Shown in pieces: positions 1-5,408 of a DNA stretch of 7,402 nt. The stretch is taken from the NCBI GenBank assembly GCA_002067635.1, contig MVRB01000159.1, forward strand, positions 1 to 7,402. Direction: 5' to 3'. A program made the position numbers and the translations under genes. The notes under the pieces are model-generated. The model made no database searches and had not been told where the DNA came from. It was given only the letters and a program-made list of their open reading frames with translations. The DNA is from Methanomassiliicoccales archaeon PtaU1.Bin030. GTDB lineage: Archaea > Thermoplasmatota > Thermoplasmata > Methanomassiliicoccales > Methanomassiliicoccaceae. Position 1 is the stretch's first letter. Each line of letters starts with the position of its first letter.

Positions 1-884
1 TTCCTGATGGTGACCTCTGTGACCCCCGCAATGTCGGCGACCTCCCTCTGCGTCCTGCGCTCGTTGCACAGGATAGAGGCTATGTAGATGGCCGCTGCGG
101 CGACGCCGGTGGGACCGCGCCCCGAGGTCAGCTCCTTCTTGGCCGCGTCCTTGAGGATCTCCGCGGCCTTGGACTGCACCTCACCGGTGAGCTTCAGCTC
201 CGAGCAGAACCTCTGGACATAGTCCTGCGGCCTGGTGGGCATGAGCTTTAGCTTGAGCTCGCGGGTCATGAAACGGTATGTGCGGCCGATCTCCTTCCTT
301 CCCACTCGGGAGGAGTTGGCCACCTCATCAAGGGTCCTGGGTACATTGCACTGGCGGCAGGCCGCGTACAGGGACGCGGCGACAACGCCTTCGATGCTGC
401 GGCCGCGGATGAGGTTCTTGTTGACCGCCTTCCGGTACACCATGGCCGCGGTCTCACGCACGTTCCTGGGCAATCCCATGGCCGAGGCCATCCTGTCCAG
501 CTCCGACAGGGCGAAGGCGAGGTTACGCTCCGTGGCGTTGGACACCCTTATCCTGCGCTGCCACTTGCGGAGACGGTACAGCTGGGCCCGGTTCCTGGTC
601 GGAATGCTCTTCCCGTAGCTGTCCTTGTTCTTCCAGGATATCTCCGTGGAGAGACCCTTGTCATGAATGGTATAGGTCATGGGCGCGCCGGTCCTGGCGC
701 GTTTCTCCCCTTGCTCTACGTCGAAGGCCCTCCACTCCGGTCCTTGGTCGATGAACTGGTCGTCCAGGACAAGACCGCAATCCTCACAGATAAGCTCGCC
801 CCTCTCGTAATCTCTCACAAGGTGCTTTCCGCCGCACTCAGGGCACTTCTCAATCTCTTCGGTCCCTTCTCTTACCTTTGTCAT
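1..884 (-). CDS. tfb: Transcription initiation factor IIB (TFB), C-terminus cut by window edge
   Basis: General archaeal transcription factor that binds TBP-TATA and BRE DNA and recruits RNA polymerase. I translated the minus strand from the ATG at 884-882: 294 residues are visible and the frame stays open to the edge. An N-terminal zinc ribbon has cysteines 14, 17, 33 and 36 (CPEC...CEDC). It is followed by the B-finger/linker with GPEWRAF at 48-54, then two cyclin-like repeats at about 113-208 and 214-294. The last visible residues, AGVTEVTIR, match the final helix of the second repeat, so only roughly ten residues should be missing. The start overlaps the end of gar1 by 35 bases, and its ribosome site lies inside gar1, so translation is probably coupled. 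Promoter is that of gar1 at about 1171-1178. Family assignment is very secure; whether the genome has other TFB paralogues cannot be seen. Confidence 0.97.
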   Translation of the reverse strand, partial: MTKVREGTEEIEKCPECGGKHLVRDYERGELICEDCGLVLDDQFIDQGPEWRAFDVEQGEKRARTGAPMTYTIHDKGLSTEISWKNKDSYGKSIPTRNRAQLYRLRKWQRRIRVSNATERNLAFALSELDRMASAMGLPRNVRETAAMVYRKAVNKNLIRGRSIEGVVAASLYAACRQCNVPRTLDEVANSSRVGRKEIGRTYRFMTRELKLKLMPTRPQDYVQRFCSELKLTGEVQSKAAEILKDAAKKELTSGRGPTGVAAAAIYIASILCNERRTQREVADIAGVTEVTIR

Positions 885-1119
885 ATCTTGTGGCCTCCTC
901 GACGTAGACCTGCTTCCCCACTGCTGCTAGCAGGTTGCTTCGTCCCACCGGCTCGACCATGATGTATGGTGAATCCACCGGACCGAAGACCCTTCGGATG
1001 TAGCCCAATGGCTTGTTCCTGTTGTCCACGATCCTGTCCCGGGAACCGGGCGCGAAAGTTCCTCTGACAATGAGCTTGCCATCAAAACCTATTTCCTGTA
1101 TTACACCCAAAAGCTTCAT
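850..1119 (-). CDS. gar1: H/ACA RNP protein Gar1
   Basis: Small protein of the H/ACA ribonucleoprotein that, with Cbf5, Nop10 and L7Ae, pseudouridylates RNA. Gar1 binds Cbf5 and helps substrate turnover. The 89-residue product starts MKLLGVIQEIGFDGKLIVRG and contains the Gar1 beta-barrel pattern: a VRG near residue 18, DNRNKPLGYIRRVFGPVDSP at 32-51 and a basic tail (KGKRRDRRD). The ATG at 1119 is preferred; in-frame GTG (1125) and TTG (1128) lie just upstream and would add two or three residues. Only a weak GGTG precedes the ATG. A perfect TATA box lies about 52 bases upstream, implying a leader of roughly 30 bases. The stop falls inside tfb. From memory, gar1 next to tfb recurs in many euryarchaea, which supports both calls. 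Confidence 0.93.
   Translation of the reverse strand: MKLLGVIQEIGFDGKLIVRGTFAPGSRDRIVDNRNKPLGYIRRVFGPVDSPYIMVEPVGRSNLLAAVGKQVYVEEATRYDKGKRRDRRD
894..900 (-). promoter_or_regulatory. Ribosome binding site of tfb
   Basis: On the minus strand GAGGAGG lies nine bases before the tfb ATG at 884. It sits inside the gar1 coding sequence and supports this start over later in-frame starts. Confidence 0.75.
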
Positions 1120-1170
1120 ACACACCAAGGGGTCTGAAGACCGGTATGTTCAAGTACAATGATTAATCAA

Positions 1171-1178
1171 TATATAAA
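1171..1178 (-). promoter_or_regulatory. TATA box of the gar1-tfb operon
   Basis: Read on the minus strand this is TTTATATA, an exact match to the archaeal box A consensus. Transcription would start about 25 bases downstream, near 1147-1150, giving a leader of about 30 bases before the gar1 ATG. A 10-base palindrome, TGATTAATCA (1160-1169), sits between the box and the predicted start. Confidence 0.7.
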
Positions 1179-1267
1179 CCTACCGATAGGCATATTTATT
1201 TTTCGTCTCCCCCATCATAAATGATAATCTTGTACGCTCCAATACCAATAATGATTTGTTCACCCTC

Positions 1268-1277
1268 GGAGATGATC
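1268..1277 (+). promoter_or_regulatory. Ribosome binding site deciding the start of phosphopantothenate synthetase
   Basis: GGAGATGATC matches nine of ten bases of GGAGGTGATC, the complement of the usual 16S rRNA 3' end. It ends five bases before the ATG at 1283 and lies downstream of an in-frame TTG at 1256, so it argues for the ATG. Confidence 0.75.
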
Positions 1278-1282
1278 GCACC

Positions 1283-2029
1283 ATGGAGATTTCCCCGGAG
1301 CATCCCCGCTATCGTTCACTGGTGATCAGGGAGAGGATGTCGGACCTGGTGAGAGAGGGCGTCGTAGCACCTACTGGCCTCATCGCCCATGGGCGTGGCG
1401 AGGCCTTCGATTACCTCCTTGGAGAAAGGACCACGGACACCGCCCTGCTGGCGGAGCGCACGGCGGCGGCATTTCTGCTGGAAGCGAGGCGGCCGGTTAT
1501 CACCGTGAACGGCAACGCTGCCGGGCTGTGCGCCGAGGGATTGCTGTCACTGGCCCGCGCCGTCCCCGCTCGGGTGGAGGTCAACCTCTTCCACCGTAGC
1601 CCGGAAAGGGTGGAGAGGGTGGTCTCCTACCTGGAGCGCCTGGGCGGGGAGGCCGTCCTGGGCCGGGTGCAGTCCTCCAGGCTGGAAGGCATAGCCTCGG
1701 ACCGGGCGATGTGCTGCACCGAGGGCATCTACGAGGCGGATGTTGTGCTCATCCCCCTCGAGGACGGTGACCGCGCAGGAGCGCTGGTAAAGGCCGGGAA
1801 GAAGGTCCTGGCGATAGATCTCAATCCCCTTTCCCGAACATCCCTGGAATCTCACGTCACGGTAGTCGATGAGCTCACCCGAGCGGTGCCAAACATCGAG
1901 CGGGCGGTGGAGGAGCTGAGGGACGATGTCTCGGAGAGGAGGAGGCTGATCGCGGAGTTCGACAACGTTCTCAACCTCCGCCTGTCCAGGAAGTACATGT
2001 GCCAGCTGTTGGAAGGCGAAATGAAATAA
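1283..2029 (+). CDS. 4-phosphopantoate--beta-alanine ligase (archaeal phosphopantothenate synthetase)
   Basis: Cytosolic enzyme of the archaeal CoA pathway: 4-phosphopantoate + beta-alanine + ATP gives 4'-phosphopantothenate, AMP and PPi. The family (formerly DUF137) is restricted to archaea. The 248-residue product carries its recognisable blocks: HPRYRSLVIRERM at 7-19, GLIAHGRGEAFDYLLGE at 32-48, PVITVNGN at 71-78, VNLFHR at 100-105, IPLEDGDR at 157-164 and AIDLNPLSRT at 177-186. Length is close to characterised homologues, which I recall as about 250-260 residues. ATG 1283 is chosen over the TTG at 1256 because a near-perfect ribosome site lies just before it. The last 40 residues form a charged, probably helical tail. 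sahH starts 31 bases after the stop on the same strand, so they may be co-transcribed. The partner enzyme pantoate kinase is not in the window. Confidence 0.93.
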   Translation: MEISPEHPRYRSLVIRERMSDLVREGVVAPTGLIAHGRGEAFDYLLGERTTDTALLAERTAAAFLLEARRPVITVNGNAAGLCAEGLLSLARAVPARVEVNLFHRSPERVERVVSYLERLGGEAVLGRVQSSRLEGIASDRAMCCTEGIYEADVVLIPLEDGDRAGALVKAGKKVLAIDLNPLSRTSLESHVTVVDELTRAVPNIERAVEELRDDVSERRRLIAEFDNVLNLRLSRKYMCQLLEGEMK

Positions 2030-2060
2030 AGGGGCTCCCCGTTCCTCGGGACTGAATACC

Positions 2061-3299
2061 ATGGACGAGCTCATCGACAAGGGGGTCAGGCGCCTGGAGT
2101 GGGCACGCGCGCATATGGGCGTGCTCCGGGCCGTAGGGGAGCGCCTGGTCGAGGATCGAACACTGAAAGGGGTCAAGGTCGCCATGGCCTTGCACGTGGA
2201 GGCCAAGACCGGGATACTCGCTCTGACCCTCGCCGAGGCGGGGGCCGAGGTCCGCCTTGCCAGCTGTAACCCCCTCTCTACCGACGACTCCGTTTCCATG
2301 GCGCTCAGGAAGCACTACGGTCTGGACACCTATGCCAAGAAGGGAGAGAGCAACGAGGAGTACTACGCCAACCTCAACGCTGTCCTGGACATCAGGCCGG
2401 ACTTCGTCATCGACGATGGTGCGGACCTCATAACCATATTGCACACCACCAGGAGGGACCTCCTAGGAAACGTCAAGGGGGGGAACGAGGAGACCACCAC
2501 GGGAGTGGTGCGCCTGCGGGCCATGGCCGCCGAGGGCAAGCTGGAGTTCCCTGTCATATCGGTCAACGACGCGCACATGAAGTTCATGTTCGACAACCGA
2601 TACGGAACCGGACAGTCCACCTTCGATGGGTTCATGAACGCCACCAACCTGCTCATCGCCGGCAAGCGCATGGTGGTCGCTGGCTACGGCTGGTGCGGAA
2701 GGGGGATAGCCATGAGGGCCAAGGGCATGGGCGCCAATGTCATAGTGACGGAGATAGACCCGGTCAGGGCCATCGAGGCCAAGATGGACGGGTTCGAGGT
2801 CATGCCCATGATCGATGCTGCCAGGATCGCGGACATAATCATCACCGCGTCCGGTAACAAGGACATCGTCCGAAGGGAGCACCTGGAGGTCCTTAAGGAC
2901 GGGTGCGTCCTGGGGAACTCCGGTCATTTCGACAACGAGATCTCCAAGACCGCCTTGGAGGCGCTCTCCGGCCCGCCCCTCAGGGTGCGGGAGTCGGTGG
3001 ACCAGTACACCTTCAGGGACGGTCGCCACGCCTACTTGATCGCCGAGGGACGGCTGATGAACCTCGCCGCCGGGCAGGGGCATCCCGTGGAGATCATGGA
3101 TATGAGCTTTGCCATCCAGGCGTTGTCCCTGGAGCACCTGGTTAGGAACCATGCAACGCTCCAGCCCAAGGTCTACAACGTCCCTGAGGAGCTCGACCAG
3201 ATGGTCGCCAGGACCAAGCTCGAGGTCATGGGGATCAGGATAGACGAGCTGACGGCGGAGCAGAGGAAATACCTCCAGGGATGGCAAGAGGGCACATGA
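2061..3299 (+). CDS. ahcY: S-adenosylhomocysteinase family (possibly S-inosylhomocysteine hydrolase)
   Basis: NAD-dependent hydrolase that clears the methyltransferase by-product S-adenosylhomocysteine (or its deaminated form S-inosylhomocysteine), releasing homocysteine and the nucleoside. The 412 residues align across the family: substrate motif ALHVEAKT at 43-50, CNPLSTDD at 69-76, GNEETTTG at 141-148, VNDAHMKFMFDNRYGTGQS at 168-186 and the Rossmann loop GYGWCGRG at 208-215. Catalytic equivalents D76, E144, K174, D178 and N179 are present. It lacks the extended C-terminus of eukaryotic enzymes and ends like other archaeal ones (TAEQRKYLQGW). Two pocket positions differ from the human enzyme: human Thr57/Glu59 become Glu47/Lys49, and the Gln before the catalytic Asp is Asp75. 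The first matters because the human Glu contacts the adenine amino group. No strong ribosome site is visible. The stop overlaps the start of the next gene (ATGA). Confidence 0.96.
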   Translation: MDELIDKGVRRLEWARAHMGVLRAVGERLVEDRTLKGVKVAMALHVEAKTGILALTLAEAGAEVRLASCNPLSTDDSVSMALRKHYGLDTYAKKGESNEEYYANLNAVLDIRPDFVIDDGADLITILHTTRRDLLGNVKGGNEETTTGVVRLRAMAAEGKLEFPVISVNDAHMKFMFDNRYGTGQSTFDGFMNATNLLIAGKRMVVAGYGWCGRGIAMRAKGMGANVIVTEIDPVRAIEAKMDGFEVMPMIDAARIADIIITASGNKDIVRREHLEVLKDGCVLGNSGHFDNEISKTALEALSGPPLRVRESVDQYTFRDGRHAYLIAEGRLMNLAAGQGHPVEIMDMSFAIQALSLEHLVRNHATLQPKVYNVPEELDQMVARTKLEVMGIRIDELTAEQRKYLQGWQEGT

Positions 3300-4222
3300 G
3301 GCCGTTCCTCACCGTCTACGGGCATGTGTGCCTGGACCTGATCATGAGCCTGGACCGCTTTCCTGAGCCTAACACCTCGGTGGACATACTGGAGAAGCAC
3401 CGGTACTACGGCGGCACCGGAGCCAACATCGCCACCGTGGCCGCTTCCTTAGGGGTGCCCACGGCCCTGTGCTCCTTCGTCGGCCCGGACCTGCCCCCCG
3501 ACTTCCGCCGCTTCATGGAGGAGAGGGGTGTGGACCTTTCGGGAGTGGAGACGGTCCACGGCTACGAGACCTCCACCGTTCTCCTGGTGACCGATTCCCA
3601 GGAGAACCAGGTCGCATTCGTGTACCAGGGGCCCATGCGTGACATGGGCAGATTTCCGGCGAACACCACGGCGGCACGCGGCTCCCGGTTCGTCCACATC
3701 TCCACGGGGCGACCGGAGCACTACCTGCCGCTTATGGAGGAGTGCCGGAGGCTGGAGAAGGACCTGTCCTTCGACCCAGCTCAGGAGATCCATCACATAT
3801 GGGACCGTGACACCTTCCGCAGGGCGCTGCCCCTGGCGGACCGGTTCTTCTGCAACAGGAACGAGCTTCGGACCGCGCTTGATTACATGGGCACGACCTC
3901 TCCGGAGGAACTGCTCCGGGATGTGAGCACGATCATAAACACCCGCGGAGGGGACGGCTCCCTGGTCTTCACCGGAAAGGGCACCTGGGCGGTCCCTGCG
4001 GTAAGGCCGACCATGGTGGTGGACCCCACCGGCGCCGGGGACGCCTTCCGCGCTGGCTTCTACGCCGGGCAGTACCATGGGCATGGCCTGCTGGAATCGG
4101 TGGCGTACGGCAGTGCCACCGCTTCGTTCGTCCTCGAGGCCAGGGGCTCGCTCACCAACATCCCCACCTGGGAGATGGTGGAGGACAGGGCCGAGCCCGT
4201 CCTTTCCCGATTGCCTGGATGA
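3296..4222 (+). CDS. PfkB-family nucleoside kinase (archaeal MjNK-like)
   Basis: Ribokinase-fold kinase expected to phosphorylate nucleosides with ATP. The 308-residue product has the N-terminal PfkB glycines (YYGGTGANIA, 37-46) and the C-terminal signature DPTGAGDAFRAGF at 243-255, with catalytic base Asp249. FPEPNTS at 22-28, FDPAQEI near 160, the TASFVLEA block and the NIPTWE ending resemble, from memory, the Methanocaldococcus broad-specificity nucleoside kinase MJ0406 rather than sugar kinases. The ATG at 3296 is preferred over the in-frame ATG at 3281 because it forms a 4-base ATGA overlap with the sahH stop, typical of translational coupling. Coupling to sahH fits a role in removing adenosine or inosine, pulling the reversible hydrolase forward. 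It could instead prefer cytidine, guanosine or a sugar; the substrate is inferred. Confidence 0.85.
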   Translation: MRPFLTVYGHVCLDLIMSLDRFPEPNTSVDILEKHRYYGGTGANIATVAASLGVPTALCSFVGPDLPPDFRRFMEERGVDLSGVETVHGYETSTVLLVTDSQENQVAFVYQGPMRDMGRFPANTTAARGSRFVHISTGRPEHYLPLMEECRRLEKDLSFDPAQEIHHIWDRDTFRRALPLADRFFCNRNELRTALDYMGTTSPEELLRDVSTIINTRGGDGSLVFTGKGTWAVPAVRPTMVVDPTGAGDAFRAGFYAGQYHGHGLLESVAYGSATASFVLEARGSLTNIPTWEMVEDRAEPVLSRLPG

Positions 4223-4261
4223 CGCTATTCGCAGTTATGCTAGCCAGGTAATCATGGAGGT

Positions 4262-4276
4262 CGAAACATTTAATAT
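4262..4276 (+). promoter_or_regulatory. BRE and TATA box for the Lrp-like/membrane-protein unit
   Basis: CGAAA (4262-4266) followed two bases later by TTTAATAT (4269-4276) is a textbook archaeal BRE plus box A. Transcription would begin near 4296-4300, just before the AGGTGA ribosome site, giving a very short leader. It shows that the next two genes form a unit separate from the upstream kinase gene. Confidence 0.7.
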
Positions 4277-4300
4277 GGCAGATAAACTAATGGGGCTCTA

Positions 4301-4306
4301 AGGTGA
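4301..4306 (+). promoter_or_regulatory. Ribosome binding site deciding a TTG start
   Basis: AGGTGA lies four bases before the TTG at 4311. The next gene has the same arrangement (AGGTGA at 4549-4554, four bases before its ATG), which favours the TTG over the in-frame GTG at 4317. Confidence 0.6.
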
Positions 4307-4310
4307 GAGT

Positions 4311-4544
4311 TTGGCAGTGGGGTTCGTCTTGATCAGCACGGCACCGGCCAAGGAGCATGAGGTCTACAATGAGCTCCTCAAGGTCAGAGAGGTCGTGGAG
4401 CTCCATCCCCTCTTTGGAGAGTACGATCTGATCGCTAAGATCGAGGCGGATGATTTCAACCTCCTGGGTCAGGTTGTGGTGGATGCTATCCGCTCGATCC
4501 CTGGGGTCATTGACACCAAGACGCTCACGGGCATTAAATTCTAA
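4311..4544 (+). CDS. Stand-alone Lrp/AsnC ligand-binding (RAM) domain protein
   Basis: The 77-residue product is the effector-binding half of Lrp/AsnC regulators without a DNA-binding helix-turn-helix. Visible features are strand GFVLIST (4-10), helix 13-25, the family block LFGEYDLIAKIEA at 34-46, a second helix at 50-62, and IPGVIDTKT at 63-71. This matches the beta-alpha-beta-beta-alpha-beta RAM fold. Such proteins form multimers and bind amino acids. In archaea they may act alone or bind to full-length Lrp partners, but the ligand here is unknown. Start is a TTG supported by ribosome-site spacing; GTG 4317 is the alternative. Its own BRE/TATA promoter lies just upstream, and a membrane protein gene follows 14 bases after the stop. 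It cannot bind DNA in the usual Lrp manner. Confidence 0.88.
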   Translation: MAVGFVLISTAPAKEHEVYNELLKVREVVELHPLFGEYDLIAKIEADDFNLLGQVVVDAIRSIPGVIDTKTLTGIKF

Positions 4545-4558
4545 AGACAGGTGAAAAA

Positions 4559-4864
4559 ATGGAACTGATGGAATTCCTGACTATACTTCTGATGACTTTG
4601 GGCCTCTTCCTGGTATTGGCCGGCGTGTTCACTGCCTATTTCGGGAGCGGCAAGAGCCGCACTATCGGTGTGGTCCTTCTCGTCGTCGGCCTGCTCATCG
4701 GAATAATCTGGGTGGCCCTCAGGCTGATGGACCCGACCTCCACCGGAATGATCAATATCAGCATCGGTGCGACCATCTGGACAGCTTTCCTGAACATACT
4801 GGCAGCCCTGATCGGGGCCCTTATCGCCATCGGCCTGTTCCTGCTGGCCATCATGAAGTCGTGA
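4559..4864 (+). CDS. Small three-helix membrane protein, unknown function
   Basis: I do not recognise the family. The 101 residues are strongly hydrophobic, with predicted membrane segments at about 5-28, 35-57 and 73-98. They are joined by a basic loop (GSGKSR, 29-34) and a short polar loop (LMDPTSTGMINIS, 56-68). There is no cleavable signal peptide and there are no cysteines. The basic first loop would place the N-terminus outside and that loop in the cytoplasm by the positive-inside rule (inference). Start ATG 4559 has AGGTGA four bases upstream; a second ATG at 4568 is possible. The gene follows the RAM-domain gene by 14 bases and shares its promoter, so the two may work together. Confidence 0.75.
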   Translation: MELMEFLTILLMTLGLFLVLAGVFTAYFGSGKSRTIGVVLLVVGLLIGIIWVALRLMDPTSTGMINISIGATIWTAFLNILAALIGALIAIGLFLLAIMKS

Positions 4865-4928
4865 TCGTCCAGAGATCAAACCCCTTCCCCGCATAACCTT
4901 TTTTAGCCGTTCGTTATTTGCATGCCTG
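4865..4928 (+). promoter_or_regulatory. Intergenic T-run: possible terminator and purE promoter
   Basis: A run of six T (4899-4904) could end the upstream transcript, as archaeal terminators are often plain oligo-T. The same CTTTTTTAG is centred about 26 bases before the purE ATG, the right distance for a TATA-like element of a leaderless message. No ribosome site precedes purE. Both roles are inferred from position only. Confidence 0.35.
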
Positions 4929-5408
4929 ATGCCACAAGTCCTCATCGTCCTGGGCAGCAAGAGCGATGCCCCGGTTGCCAAGAAGGCCACGGATGTTCTG
5001 CGAGAGTTCGGTATCAGCTCCGAGACCGTCGTTGCATCCGCCCACCGCACGCCAGATAGGGTTAGGGAGATCGTCAGCAACAGCGATGCGGATGTGTACA
5101 TAGCCATCGCCGGGCTGTCGGCGGCTCTGCCGGGTGCGGTGGCAGCTGCCACCGTGCGTCCTGTTATCGGCGTACCGGTCAGCGGCAAGGTTAACCTGGA
5201 CTCCATACTCTCCATCGTCCAGATGCCCAGCGGTATCCCGGTCGCGGCGGTGGGGCTGGACCGCGGTGATAACGCGGCACTGCTGGCCCTTCAGATCCTG
5301 GGGCTGAAGGAACCCGGTCTGGCATCGAAGCTGGTCAAGCACCGTCAGGACATGGCCGAGGCCGTGGCCCGTGATTCCGAGGAGGTGAACAACGATGTTC
5401 AAGCCTGA
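4929..5408 (+). CDS. purE: Phosphoribosylaminoimidazole carboxylase catalytic subunit PurE
   Basis: Purine synthesis enzyme forming CAIR, either from N5-CAIR (mutase, class I) or from AIR and CO2 (class II). The 159-residue product shows the PurE signature: LGSKSD at 8-13, SAHRTPDR at 37-44 with the catalytic His39, AGLSAALPG at 61-69, RPVIGVPV at 77-84 and VQMPSGIPVA at 97-106. It lacks the Trp of the bacterial GSDSDW motif, and the VGLDRGDNAA block resembles methanogen PurE as I remember it. No purK is visible here, so the class cannot be settled. The ATG at 4929 has no ribosome site, so the message may be leaderless. The upstream ATG at 4922 is out of frame. Its 3' end overlaps guaAb by 14 bases and contains that gene's ribosome site. 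Confidence 0.95.
   Translation: MPQVLIVLGSKSDAPVAKKATDVLREFGISSETVVASAHRTPDRVREIVSNSDADVYIAIAGLSAALPGAVAAATVRPVIGVPVSGKVNLDSILSIVQMPSGIPVAAVGLDRGDNAALLALQILGLKEPGLASKLVKHRQDMAEAVARDSEEVNNDVQA
5381..5388 (+). promoter_or_regulatory. Ribosome binding site of guaAb inside purE
   Basis: GGAGGTGA, a full match to the anti-Shine-Dalgarno core, lies six bases before the guaAb ATG within the last codons of purE. It indicates co-transcription and independent ribosome entry at guaAb. Confidence 0.8.

Larger units (their letters stand above)
1129..1282. promoter_or_regulatory. Divergent intergenic promoter region (gar1-tfb / phosphopantothenate synthetase)
   Basis: This AT-rich gap separates two divergent operons. 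The leftward TATA box is clear (1171-1178). For the rightward gene the box is uncertain: ATATTTATT at 1192-1200 and CATAAATGATAA at 1216-1227 are both possible. Two dyads are present, TGATTAATCA (1160-1169) and ATCAT-AA-ATGAT (1214-1225). The strings ATTGTAC (leftward) and CTTGTAC (rightward) also follow similar GATTAATC/GATAATC words on opposite strands, which may be operator half-sites. Confidence 0.45.

Noticed and set aside
235..962. Plus-strand open frames across the tfb region
   Set aside because: The minus strand encodes a complete TFB zinc ribbon and cyclin repeats; the plus frames are shadows.
1256..1282. In-frame TTG start giving phosphopantothenate synthetase nine extra residues
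   Set aside because: A near-perfect ribosome site lies between this TTG and the ATG at 1283, and family homology begins only after the ATG.
2463..3287. Long minus-strand open frame opposite sahH, and similar ones opposite phosphopantothenate synthetase, the kinase and guaAb
   Set aside because: They mirror strongly coding GC-rich genes with unmistakable family motifs on the plus strand; the antisense translations are low-complexity and match nothing I recognise.
3281..3295. ATG at 3281 as start of the PfkB kinase
   Set aside because: It adds only five residues with no family support; the ATG at 3296 forms the classic ATGA overlap with the sahH stop.
4254..4301. Fifteen-codon frame (MEVETFNMADKLMGL) ending just before the RAM-domain gene
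   Set aside because: It contains the BRE and TATA box of that gene and has no convincing ribosome site; probably chance.
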